From Lottia gigantea (taxonomy: Eukaryota > Mollusca > Gastropoda > Lottiidae): a DNA stretch of 64,000 bases. Below the pieces are notes generated by a model. That model was not told where the DNA came from and ran no database searches. It saw only the letters and a list, made by a program, of their open reading frames with translations. The stretch is taken from contig NW_008710371.1 in the NCBI RefSeq assembly GCF_000327385.1, positions 126,233 through 190,232 of the forward strand, in the 5' to 3' direction. The translations under genes and the position numbers were made by a program. The first letter of the stretch is position 1; every line of letters begins with the position of its first letter. This document shows, one piece after another, positions 37,440-46,911 of this stretch.

Positions 37440-38238
37440 GTGTAGTACAGTCCATTAGAGTGTTAAAATCGTTACATGACGTCATTTGCTTGGTAACATG
37501 GTGATTGGGGGTTCTAATGTTGTTCAGCGCGTACAGGTTTGGTTACCTTAAAGAGTTCATCTTCATTCGTTATTCTAGTCGTAAATGGGTACAGATAATC
37601 CGAGAAAGAGGTCAGGTAGAAGGGGACCTCGTGAATTTACCTCTTTTCATTTTCAAGAACATACGCTAGAAAAGTATAGACGAATGATTTCCCAGAATCG
37701 GAGTTTTCGACTTAACAGCTCGGTCAGAGAGAAGTTCACGAACTTGATACAGTTGTTATGGTGGTCGAGTCATTACAATTATCGACTAAATGAAATAATG
37801 GTTCGTCTGCTGGTCACTACTTAAAGTGGCATGTCTTTGTTGTTTCGGTGGATTTAGTTTATGGTGAATAGGGTTAAATTTGGTGGCCTTGTTCGATTGA
37901 GTGCGTTCGATAAGTCAACTCTTCACATAATCGAATTATTACTGGTGTGTTCGTTAGGTGGGTTGGAAGATTTGAAAAAAAATCAGAAATTCAGTCATTG
38001 GTTTTAAATTTTAAAAAACCCAGTAACTAATCACGCCTAATGTCCGACCTATGAGGTATGAATTATAAACAGCCTTGTGCATTTTGGCAGGTATGGTTTC
38101 CATGTTTCGAAAATGTACCTATTTTAACGAGCAATTTCTCTTACGATGCAGCGAAATCCATTTAGTGGTCACCTTATACATCTTGGACGTTTCCTTTAAA
38201 CCTGGAGAGGAAATGAGGTAATGGTTCAGTGAGTGATT
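37440..38238. other. No gene recognised
   Basis: A 79-codon frame at 37585-37824 opens with codons resembling one strand of the R98 unit (MGTDNP) and is more likely repeat-derived than a gene. Confidence 0.4.
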
Positions 38239-38239
38239 A

Positions 38240-38775
38240 ATATTTGGAATTTTAAAGTTGAACAACCAAGCACTGGCCCTCATCTGACCAACGGTCATCG
38301 TTACGCTACTACTACTACGGTCATTGATATTCAAGGCCACAAATGGATTGGTCCAAGCAGTACCCAGTTTGTTCACATAGCTATAATTACCTTCTACGTA
38401 TATTTGATTGCTAATCGATTGACCACTGGATGGACACTGGTCATTGGCGCTTTCCATTGATAATGCAGACCACAAATGGAATGACCCAAGCAGTACCCAG
38501 TTTGTTGAGAGTTAACATGGCTATAATTACCTTCTACGTATATATGATTATCAATTGACCACTGGATGGACACTGGTCATCGGCACATTCCATGATAAGG
38601 CAGGCCGCAAATGGAATGGTCCAAGCGAATTTATGAGAGTTAACATAGCTATGATTACCGTTCCATGTATATTTGATTAACAATCGATTGAACATTGGAT
38701 GGACGGTGGCCATCGGAGCTTTCAATCAATACCAGTTAAGAATGGAATGACCCACGCAGTTCATGATGGCTCTCT
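38240..38775. repeat. About 133-bp tandem repeat, 3-4 diverged copies
   Basis: The word AATGGAATGGTCCAAGC recurs near 38342, 38475, 38610 and 38741. Shared companions are CATAGCTATAATTACCTTCT and CACTGGATGGACACTGGTCA. Confidence 0.88.
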
Positions 38776-38781
38776 GGGAGA

Positions 38782-38921
38782 AGTGGCGGACCCAGGCTTA
38801 CGACTGAGGTGTGGGGGAGGGGGGGGGGGGGGGTCGAAATATATGAGATTGCCCGAATTTCTAACCTTGTTATGAGATTTTTGCCCGTAAACTGCGAGGG
38901 AGGGGGGGGGGGGGGGGGGGG
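38782..38921 (-). mobile_element. hAT-like MITE (GTGGCGGA type) interrupted by the assembly gap
   Basis: AAGTGGCGGACCCAGGCTTA opens the copy, in the opposite orientation to 49649-49780. A long G run, the shared core (ATGAGATTGCCCGAATTTCT) and a second G run follow, and the last run enters the N gap. Confidence 0.7.
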
Positions 38922-39018
38922 NNNNNNNNNNNNNNNNNNNNNNNNNNNNNNNNNNNNNNNNNNNNNNNNNNNNNNNNNNNNNNNNNNNNNNNNNNNNNNN
39001 NNNNNNNNNNNNNNNNNN
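38922..39018. other. Assembly gap (97 N)
   Basis: The gap starts inside a run of at least 19 G, so it probably reflects sequencing failure at a G homopolymer within a transposon. Confidence 0.99.
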
Positions 39019-39334
39019 CCATCAAGCTAGTACCAACTTATACCTTGACATCATTAGGAATAAAATCATACTGCAATGGTCATCACAATTCTGACGTGAG
39101 TGGAATCACATGACCACTGGTCATTTACACATTCTAAATATATTGACGTGGCCTCGACTATCAATTTCCTTACAAGTGTTTCAATATTTAAAGCGACAGT
39201 CGTCTCAATATTTGCCGCTGATAGATCCCACAAAGCCCCATTTCTGCTACCCGCAATGATGAGACCGTCATCACATTTGTTAATACATCTACGATTTTCT
39301 TTCTTTGCAGACGAACCACACGTATTATATTAAT

Positions 39335-39397
39335 TTTGAAAAATAGTCTTCAGAAGTACTAGAAATGTAAGAAAATTGCACAATTCCTCTTGAATAC
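39335..39397 (-). mobile_element. TTAA-D fragment, reversed
   Basis: AATAGTCTTCAGAAGTACTA and GCACAATTCCT match the right third of TTAA-D (56913-57234) in reverse. It stops exactly where a TTAA-C fragment starts. Confidence 0.65.
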
Positions 39398-39478
39398 TTA
39401 AAGATGGGTTCCCTTATGTTCATTTATGAAAATGAAAATGCTAATACTTATATGAATAGAAAGTAGAGGTGTTCTAAT
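39398..39478 (-). mobile_element. TTAA-C right-end fragment, reversed
   Basis: TTAAAGATGGGTTCCCTTAT through GAATAGAAAGTAGAGGTGTT matches the last 80 bp of TTAA-C in reverse. Confidence 0.85.
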
Positions 39479-39487
39479 AACTTATAT

Positions 39488-39545
39488 GAATACCAGCTTT
39501 ATGGAACAACAATCGTCAAGTATTATGCAACGTTTCGACGTGTTT
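39488..39545 (-). repeat. Relative of the 33181 hairpin repeat
   Basis: TTTATGGAACAACAATC and ATGCAACGTTTCGACGTGTT are the reverse complement of 33210-33270, with only half of the hairpin present. Confidence 0.7.
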
Positions 39546-40157
39546 CTCTCGTTGTATAAAATCTTTACAGTCTATCAAATATAATGTACTTTCAATTACT
39601 AATAATTCTGTCTCAAAACAAGATGGACTGTCCGTGCATTTTTTTTTTTGTAATATATATATAGCTTATAATCCGCTTAAAAAACTCATTAATTTGAAAC
39701 GGGACGGAAATCACCTGTCATTGCAATTAATCGCGGCCATTTTGGTTTCCAAGGCAACGCAGTCATTCTTGCAATTATAAATTGACCGGAACCTGCAGAA
39801 ACCTGTCCATTTTATTTCCCGCCGATAGCTTTAAGTATTTTAGCAGACGACTATATCAACACGTGCAGCTATCCAGGGAAAGGTCATCTGTGGTCAGCCA
39901 TGCCAAGTGGGGAATGTGACCTCTGAACTCTTCACTGGTCAAGCTGCATTCAATACCTGGTCAATGATTCATACACAACTATGTTGCATTCGCTTTTGCG
40001 GCCCGGTGTGTGAACTTGATGATATATCGAGGTTTACTATACAATGCGTTGTTGGACGGGAAGGAGATCGCCTATCGTGTGAGGCTTTAGTATCAAAGTT
40101 ATGTTTTCGGGCAGCGGCCAGAAAGTCACAGTGCAAGAACGACGCAATACGTACTAT
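39546..40157. other. No gene recognised
   Basis: An 84-codon frame at 39907-40161 has several Cys residues but no splice partner or known domain. Confidence 0.4.
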
Positions 40158-40450
40158 TTAAAGAGATTGTAAAGAGGTTTTCTAAATTTTTTATGTGTAT
40201 CAGGGACACTGATAGCATCAATTTACACCATTGTAATTTTCAATCACACGTCTGTGGGTCCTGTAATTACAATAAAACTAAGTGTTTACGACGTCACCCC
40301 CGCAAAGGTCTTATGTTATACAAGCAAATATTTTAGTCGAATTACAGGAACCACAGACGTCTGATTGAAAATTAGAATGGTGTAAATTGATGCTATCAGT
40401 GTCCCTGATACACATAAAAAATTTAGAAAAACTCTTTATAATCCCTTTAA
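40158..40450. mobile_element. TTAA-A element, complete foldback, 293 bp
   Basis: The left arm from TTAAAGAGATTGTAAAGAGG and the right arm ending AATCCCTTTAA are inverted repeats over about 125 bp each, including GACACTGATAGCATCAATTT and its complement AATTGATGCTATCAGTGTCC. Each arm also holds the hexanucleotide palindrome ACGTCTG/CAGACGT. No coding capacity. Confidence 0.92.
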
Positions 40451-40556
40451 CAAGAACCACAGACGTCTGATTGAAAATTAGAATGACGTAAATTGATGCT
40501 ATCAGTGTCCCCGATAAGCATAAAAAATTTAGAAATCCTCTTTACAATCTCTTTAA
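40451..40556. mobile_element. TTAA-A right arm, second copy in tandem
   Basis: CAAGAACCACAGACGTCTGA through ACAATCTCTTTAA repeats the right arm of the preceding element and again ends in TTAA. This could be an arm duplication or a nested insertion that lost its left half. Confidence 0.85.
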
Positions 40557-40794
40557 GATTCTTGGAATTGACTTACATTAGCAAAGTGTTTCAGGCAGTT
40601 CCGAAAATTCAGAGCTCTTAGTTATTCCTGTTAGTAAATATATATTATGTGATGTTGTCCTTGTACCATCAACTATTATCCAACTGAAAATAAAATCAGG
40701 ATAAGGGACATAACTCTGGAACTCATGAAAAAGTCAGACCACAAATAATAAGTATTTTGGAAGGGGTGTCTATTAAAAATGAAATAGTAAATTA

Positions 40795-41165
40795 TTGTGT
40801 CTAGAAGAGTAAGGATACTCTGTCATAACCGCTCATATGAGGAAGTATATCAATCATAAGTGAGTAAGTATTTCATAATGAAAAGTGGTATCAGGTGTTT
40901 AGAAGAGTAAGGATACCCTGTCTGTCATAACCGCTCATATGAGGAAGTATATCAATTATAAGTGAGTAAGTATTTCATAATGAAAAGTGGTATCAGGTGT
41001 TTAGAAGAGTAAGCATACCCTGTCTGTCACCCGCTCATATGAGGAAGTATATCAATCATAAGTGAGTAAGTATTTCATAATGAAAAGTGGTATCAGGTGT
41101 CTAGAAGAGTTAGCATACCCTGTCTGTCACCCGCTCATATGAGGAAGTATATCAATCATAAGTGA
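40795..41165. repeat. 100-102-bp tandem repeat, 4 copies
   Basis: CCGCTCATATGAGGAAGTAT recurs at 40829, 40931, 41031 and 41131, with TCTAGAAGAGTAAGGATACC and TTTCATAATGAAAAGTGGTA between. High identity between copies. Confidence 0.95.
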
Positions 41166-41329
41166 GCCACACCCGTCATAGCTGCTCAAAATATTTCGTC
41201 AAATTTGAAACCTAATGAAAGGCCAATGTTCCTTCCTATGATATTTATATTTTAGATTAATAGATTAGGCTACCAATCAATGTTCCTTTAATGTTTTTAC
41301 AAAATAATCTCATTTGTAAGCGTGCACAA

Positions 41330-41653
41330 TTAAAGGGATTGTAAAGAGGTTTTATAAAATTTTTATGTGTATCAGGGACACTGAGAGCATCAATTTGCAT
41401 CATTCCAATTTTCAATCTGATGTCTGTGGTTCCTGCAATTCCACAGAAACTAAGTGTTTGATGACGTCACCAATCGCGAAGGCTCTTTTTGGTACAGCAT
41501 ATTTTGTGATAAGTGACGTCAACAATCGCTTAGTTTTAGTGGAATTGCAGGAACCACAGACGTCTGAGAGAAAATCAGGATGGTGTAAATTGATGCTATC
41601 AGGGCCCCGATACCCATATTTTTTTTTAGAAAACCTCTTTAAAATCCCTTTAA
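41330..41653. mobile_element. TTAA-A element, complete foldback, 324 bp
   Basis: TTAAAGGGATTGTAAAGAGG at the left and AAATCCCTTTAA at the right, arms of about 135 bp. The centre holds TGACGTCAcc and GTGACGTCAA words and a short unpaired loop. A long open frame on each strand across the element comes from its symmetry and is not a gene. Confidence 0.93.
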
Positions 41654-41934
41654 ATGATAAGAATTGGCCATGGAATTGACGACACAATATGAAAAATAAT
41701 CCTGGTACATTATATAGACATAGAATTGAATGAATATCGCTTTGAATAGATGTATTACTCTCAGTCAATTTCAACTGTTTATTAAAACTGGGAACGTGAT
41801 AAAACACTAATTGATAAAGGAATCGTTCAGAGTAATTACTAAGTTTGGGCGGCCCGGTGGAATGAAACGAAACCGCGCGTATCACAGCAGCTGCTTTCCG
41901 ATTAAAACGAAATGAAATATGGTTCTGAAGGGCC

Positions 41935-42048
41935 CTTTCGGGGATTGATTTTGATCTTGAATATACATAAATAGTCTTTAGAAATACTAGAATGGCACGA
42001 AAATCGCATAATTCCTTCAAAAATATCTCAATGTCTTTTCTATATAAG
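41935..42048 (-). mobile_element. TTAA-D fragment, reversed
   Basis: TTGATCTTGAATATACATAA, ATAGTCTTTAGAAATACTAG and AATGTCTTTTCTATATAAGG follow the right half of TTAA-D in reverse order. Confidence 0.7.
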
Positions 42049-42678
42049 GCGGAGTATCAAGAAAAGACGAGTCGTTATTTCAACTTTCCGATAATTTTGA
42101 AGGCTCAAATTTCGACGATGACCTGTGGAGTCTAGGTTCTTACCGAATAGCTTGCCAAAAGAAATTCGCGTTTCTGAGACTAAGGTACGATTGGTCAAAC
42201 GGATGTAGGCCAGGACATTACGCAGTTGGTCGCTTGTATGTACATTGTAAACTGAACGTTACATTATGCAGCTGATCGCATGTGTGCATGTACTCCGTGC
42301 TCTATCGTTCAACATTACACAATTGCTCCCTGTAATATTCCTTTAATATTGATATTGTGTAATAAAATCCCGTTTAGATATATAACATCATTATTTGTTC
42401 ACGATTCATATTAAACTTTGTGTAATTTACATTCTATCCGCTAATTGATAACTAGTCCGAAACTTATGACGTTTGTAATATCTAGATTGTCATCTATGGA
42501 ACATAATGCCTATAGAGGCATAATACAACACCCTTTTCTATTAAATATGCCTTGTTTTTAATGCAAAATAGCATAACTATCAGATCCAGATATAGATTCA
42601 GTAAGTTTCAGACTGACCTCTGTCAATAAGTCAGCAAGTTTCGGACTAATTGATGGTGATATTCAAAAGCTAATAAAG

Positions 42679-42685
42679 TATAAAT
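42679..42685 (+). promoter_or_regulatory. Possible TATA box of the fibrinogen-domain gene
   Basis: TATAAAT lies 207 bp before the start codon at 42892. In AT-rich DNA such a match is common, so this is tentative. Confidence 0.25.
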
Positions 42686-42891
42686 TTATCACTGACGTGG
42701 AAAGTTTCGCAGATAGAAAACGTTGTGGAACAAGCCGGATATCTGCTTTCAGTAGCTCAATGTTGGAAGAAAGTGCTCACACGCAACGCATGATGTAGCG
42801 TTCTTATAAGTTTTGAAGAAGTTATCAGATCTTTCGGAAGAAAATCGAAAGATATTCGTCTATTACACATAAGTAGATATCAACAAGGAAT

Positions 42892-45411
42892 ATGGCCATT
42901 GTTTTACAGTATTTTGGTTTGTTGATCCTACTGACTGACCTGACACGGGGACAGTTTGAAATGGATGGCTATGCGTTCCTGAAGACCGAAGTAGCCACAA
43001 CTTCTCCGGCCATAATTTTGGCTAGCTCAGAGGTACCCACTAGAAGTAAGATAGATTGCACTAAAACCTGTGTGGAAGACATGACTTGCTCCGCTGTCGG
43101 ATATAGCAAGTCCCAAAAAGTTTGTCACGTTTTTAGCGACGCTTTACACAAGAACGTGACGGTGGATATAACGTCTCAGATCGCTGACGTAACGTTCTAC
43201 AATCTGGTAAGTCTTTGTTACGTTCTGTCCGTCTGAATTAGTCCAATAAGCTGCAGAAAAGTAGAACGTTAAACCCCATTTCATTTTATTTTGAAACGTT
43301 TTGTAGTTTACAAGTTGTTCGTGTAGGGTCATGGTTAAAATCAGAATTCGATGGGACCAAATCTATTTCTTAAAACTATTTTCAGTGGTCAAGACATCTC
43401 AAGAAAGTGTGCATGGCGCAGTCTATCAGGAAGCAATCCGTTACTGCCGGCGATTTCTCTGGCAGAGACTACTCTCTGGCAGAGACGGGGACGTAAAACT
43501 CCATTTCACTTCACTAATCTTTAGTTCAATTCCGTGTTCACTTGAAGTAAATATGTTTTTATTCATTCTGTTCAGAGTCTCTGTGAAAACGGAGGAATGC
43601 GCCTTGGACCGATATGTGAATGCTTTGGTGGATATGTGGGACCACGATGTGAGCGCTTAATGTCAGGTTGGTAGCTTGGTTTAACCTTGGTCATTATGTT
43701 TTAGTATGGGCTTTAATAGTGCTTGCTTACTCGTTTCTGACATCTAATATTTTGTCAGCCCTTATTTGGCATGTTAATATTCGCTCTTTCGGACCACACG
43801 ATGTCAATCTAAAATTTTCAACTCAGCTGTCTGTGACTATACTGTCATTGCAAGTCGAAGAGACTGACATGGCCAATACGTCAAGACCTTCGGACGGGAC
43901 GATAAATTGAGCCACCAATACAGTTTTGTATTTTGGCTTGAAATAGTCTTGGCTAAAGCCGTTTTCCTCATTGCACATTGCAGTGTGTTGTCCATCTTGT
44001 TGAACCAGATTCAGATCAGAAACGTAGGACAGAATACTCTTTTTAATTTCAAAGTTTTTTTTTTTAAATTGTAACAGATTGTAGTGATGGATTCAATGAA
44101 GGTGTTACTAAAACAGGACTATATCTAATCAAACCCAAAGCCGCATCCCACCCATTTGAGGTAATGCCATCTATATACCAGTAACACGGACTGCAAAGAG
44201 AGCACCAGTTTTATACGAAATAAAAAGAGTCACTGCATCCTTTGTACGAAGTATGAGATTGTATGCGGTTTGATAGTACATGAAAAGCCTCTAAACCTCT
44301 AAACTGTCATCCAGAATCCACTCTTGACCAGCATATTTTAAAAATCGTGGCCGAAGCAATCTGGAGAAAAAAATAACCCGTACCTCTCTCAACCGCAATC
44401 GGGACACCTCTTGACCGCAAATGGGACACCTCTTGACCGCAATCGGCATCTCCCTCGACCGCAATCGGCACTCTTTTCAACCGCAATCGGCACACCTCTT
44501 GACCGCAATCGGAATCTTTCTCGACTGCAATCGGCACACCTCTCAACCGCAATCAGCTCCTCTCAACCACAATCGGCACTCCTCTCCATCGCAATCGGCA
44601 CCACTCTCAACCGCAATCAGCACCTCTCCCAACCGCAATCAGCACCTCTCCCAACCGCAATCGGCACCTCTCTCAACCGCAATCGGCACCTCTCTCAACC
44701 GCAATCGGCACGGCAATCAGGTTGTAAAGAGGTACCTACTGGACTGGGTAATAATGATAAATACACTCTATCCGTGTAAGAATTAATGACAGTTTATTGT
44801 TCTCAATTCTCCAATTTCAGGTCAAATGTGTGATGAACATGACTGGTCAAACCGTTATCCAGTGGCATCACAATTCCTCCTTTAGATTCAATAAAACATG
44901 GGCAGAATTCCGGACTGGGTTTGGCAATCGAGACGGAGATCATTGGATTGGTAACGAGAAACTCTTCTGGTTAACGCAAAGTCGTAACTTTTCTCTGATG
45001 ATAACTATCAAACCCCGAGGTGGTGGCATCCGTAATTTCAACGTTTCGAAGTTCATTGTTCTCTCCGAAAATTCGTCTTTTGCCATCAGAGTCTATGATG
45101 CCCCCGGCTCACAGAGCTGTCTGTCGCAGTATAACGGAACACAGTTCACAACATTCGATAGAGTTAATTCAGCCAACTGCGCTGCTATCAATGGAAGTGG
45201 CTGGTGGTACAACTCCACTTGCTCCGACTGCAATCTAAACGGACGATTGTATAGGGAGAACGCTACCATAATCGGCCCGGCCATTTGGAATCCAGAGAAT
45301 GATAAAATCCTTCAAACTGAGATGACATTGGTTGAAACAACGTATGTCTCATCTGGTGCGGGGTTCACTACACCTACTCATATGGCAACAGGAAGCCCCT
45401 TTCCTGGTTAA
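42892..45411 (+). CDS. Secreted PAN / EGF-like / fibrinogen C-terminal protein (FREP or ficolin-like lectin)
   Basis: Four exons: 42892-43206, 43576-43666, 44078-44160 and 44821-45411, with GT-AG junctions whose phases agree (0, 1, 0), giving 359 residues. Exon 1 encodes a signal peptide (LQYFGLLILLTDLTRG, residues 5-20) and a PAN/apple-like segment with Cys 56, 60, 66 and 78. Exon 2 encodes an EGF-like segment (CENGG, CECFGGYVGPRCE; residues 108-131) with four of six Cys. Exons 3-4 encode a fibrinogen-related domain, residues 136-359: DCSDGFNEGVTKTG, TVIQWHH, FGNRDGDHWIGNEK, NCAAINGSGWWYNS, LNGRLY. Family knowledge: molluscan fibrinogen-domain proteins are secreted lectin-like factors in haemolymph immunity. 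The usual calcium site (DRDND type) reads DRVNS, so calcium binding may be lost. Eleven N-glycosylation sequons are visible. Role as a lectin is inferred from the family. Possible AATAAA at 45603-45608. Confidence 0.93.
43225..43520 (+). mobile_element. Two SINE tail remnants in intron 1
   Basis: TGCAGAAAAGTAGAACGTTA with CCCCATTTCATTTTATT (43250-43292), and ACGGGGACGTAAAACTCCAT (43484-43515), each match the SINE 3' end. The second is 60 bp before the exon 2 acceptor but does not supply it. Confidence 0.65.
43855..44035 (+). mobile_element. SINE, diverged, in intron 2
   Basis: GACTGACATGGCCAATACGT, CTTCGGACGGGACGATAAAT, TCCTCATTGCACATTGCA and CAGAAACGTAGGAC keep SINE order but the central block is degraded. 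Confidence 0.65.
44390..44715. repeat. 22-bp minisatellite in intron 3, about 15 copies
   Basis: Unit CTCTCAACCGCAATCGGCAC plus CT, period 22. Pyrimidine- and CpG-containing unit, unlike the AT-rich surroundings. Because 22 is not a multiple of three, all frames see all phases; the open frames of about 120 codons here are chance. Confidence 0.95.
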
Positions 45412-46911
45412 GGTCTAAGGAAGATGAAGGGCTACAACAAGAGATAACCTTCACAAGCTACAGTCTAGTCGCCAGGAATGAATTGGTGCTGGGGCTCAGA
45501 TTTTGAACTTAGAAATTATGCAGAATTAATAAATGGCCAGAGAACTCTTTTCTGACGAACCCCGTCTTGTTTAAACCGTATGGTATGTTTTAGCTAGCTT
45601 GAAATAAAAGCCCATCAAATGCTTAGAAATTTAAAAAGCACATTTACTTCACAAAGCTCCCTGGTTCCCAACCTTGGGGTGTGGGGCTAGGGTGTCAGGG
45701 GTGTGGCCAACTGGTGTAGGAGAAGAATTTATTTTGAATTGAGAGAGCACTTCATATCATCACATGCTGAAAATGTCGATGAAACAAATTTTTGGGGTGT
45801 GAAAGGTCCACGTGATTACTCCAGGGGCTTCAAGGTACCACTAACCTCGCTAGTCAAGCAACAGCCATATTGTTTATAGTCCTTCTATCGTGGTGGGCTC
45901 TGATTGGTTGTATTCGTTAACGTACAATCCAATCAAATCACTGCATTTACAAAATTTCATGATACACGAAAAGTACCTAATGATGTAAAGTTTTGACCGA
46001 GCTCGTAATATCTTGATATTGTGAAGATGCCAGAGCCATGCTAGAACCTTGGTGTCACACTGGCCTAAAGAAGAAATTGACATAACAATTATTTACAAAA
46101 ATGTTTTATTCGTCTACAGCAAGGCCAAATTGATTTCAACAAATTCAAAGAAGGCAAAGAAAAGAAAAAAGAAGTAAAAAAAACTGAATTGAGTCTTGCT
46201 TAACGGACCTACTTAGTATCTACCATCCTCTTACTGAGATGGTATTTCAATGGCCACTTATTTTAAATGAAATAAATAGTAATGACGTAGTCGTCGGGGT
46301 TACCCATACATTCATCGTGTGGTCCAATTTAAACTAAAGGGAGACAACTCGTAAGCAAAAGAACTGGATAAAAGTGGACGAAAAATCAAAAGTTTATAAA
46401 TAGCGTTTCTTCTGTGAACAGGGGGTGAGGCATGGCCCTTTAGAAAACAGGTTGACCCGGCTTTGAGCCCCCAATTTTCAATTGTGTGTTTTATCATTTT
46501 ACATAGTAGTGGGTCCCGTGGAAAATCTTGTGGCCCCCGATCGGTCCCTCACCAATTTTTCGTACTAACGTCACTGCAACTAGTCCTTATCCGAGGTTCG
46601 AGTTACGAAGAGTGAAGCCGTCTAATATAGAAATATTTCTATCGTCCATCCATTTTTCACCCTTGTTTAACTTTTCATACAAGATGGTGGCAATTGAATA
46701 ACACAGTCTGTGGCGAATTGTATCGTTGTGTGCTAGTCGATAAGGAATTAGAAAATATTTTGATGCCACAACCGGTACTTCCGAAAGTCGGTTTGATCTC
46801 GACTGACATCTCTTATCACAATATTTGAGAAGAATAATTAAAAAAAAATTAAAAATAACAAAAGTTAACTAAAAACTAAAAGAAAAAAATTAACAAAAAA
46901 AAAACGAAACA
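45412..46911. other. Intergenic space between convergent genes
   Basis: Probably the two 3' UTRs plus spacer. TTTATT at 46105-46110 would be a minus-strand AATAAA. A piece of R67-related repeat with AAAGTACCTAATGATG lies near 45860-46060. No gene seen. Confidence 0.5.

Noticed and set aside
38809-39030. Frame spanning the assembly gap
   Set aside because: It consists of a G run, transposon core and N.
41412-42020. 202-codon minus-strand frame
   Set aside because: Most of it crosses a foldback TTAA-A element and a TTAA-D fragment, and no domain is present.
44411-44786. Two overlapping frames of about 120 codons
   Set aside because: Chance frames through the 22-bp intronic minisatellite of the fibrinogen-domain gene.
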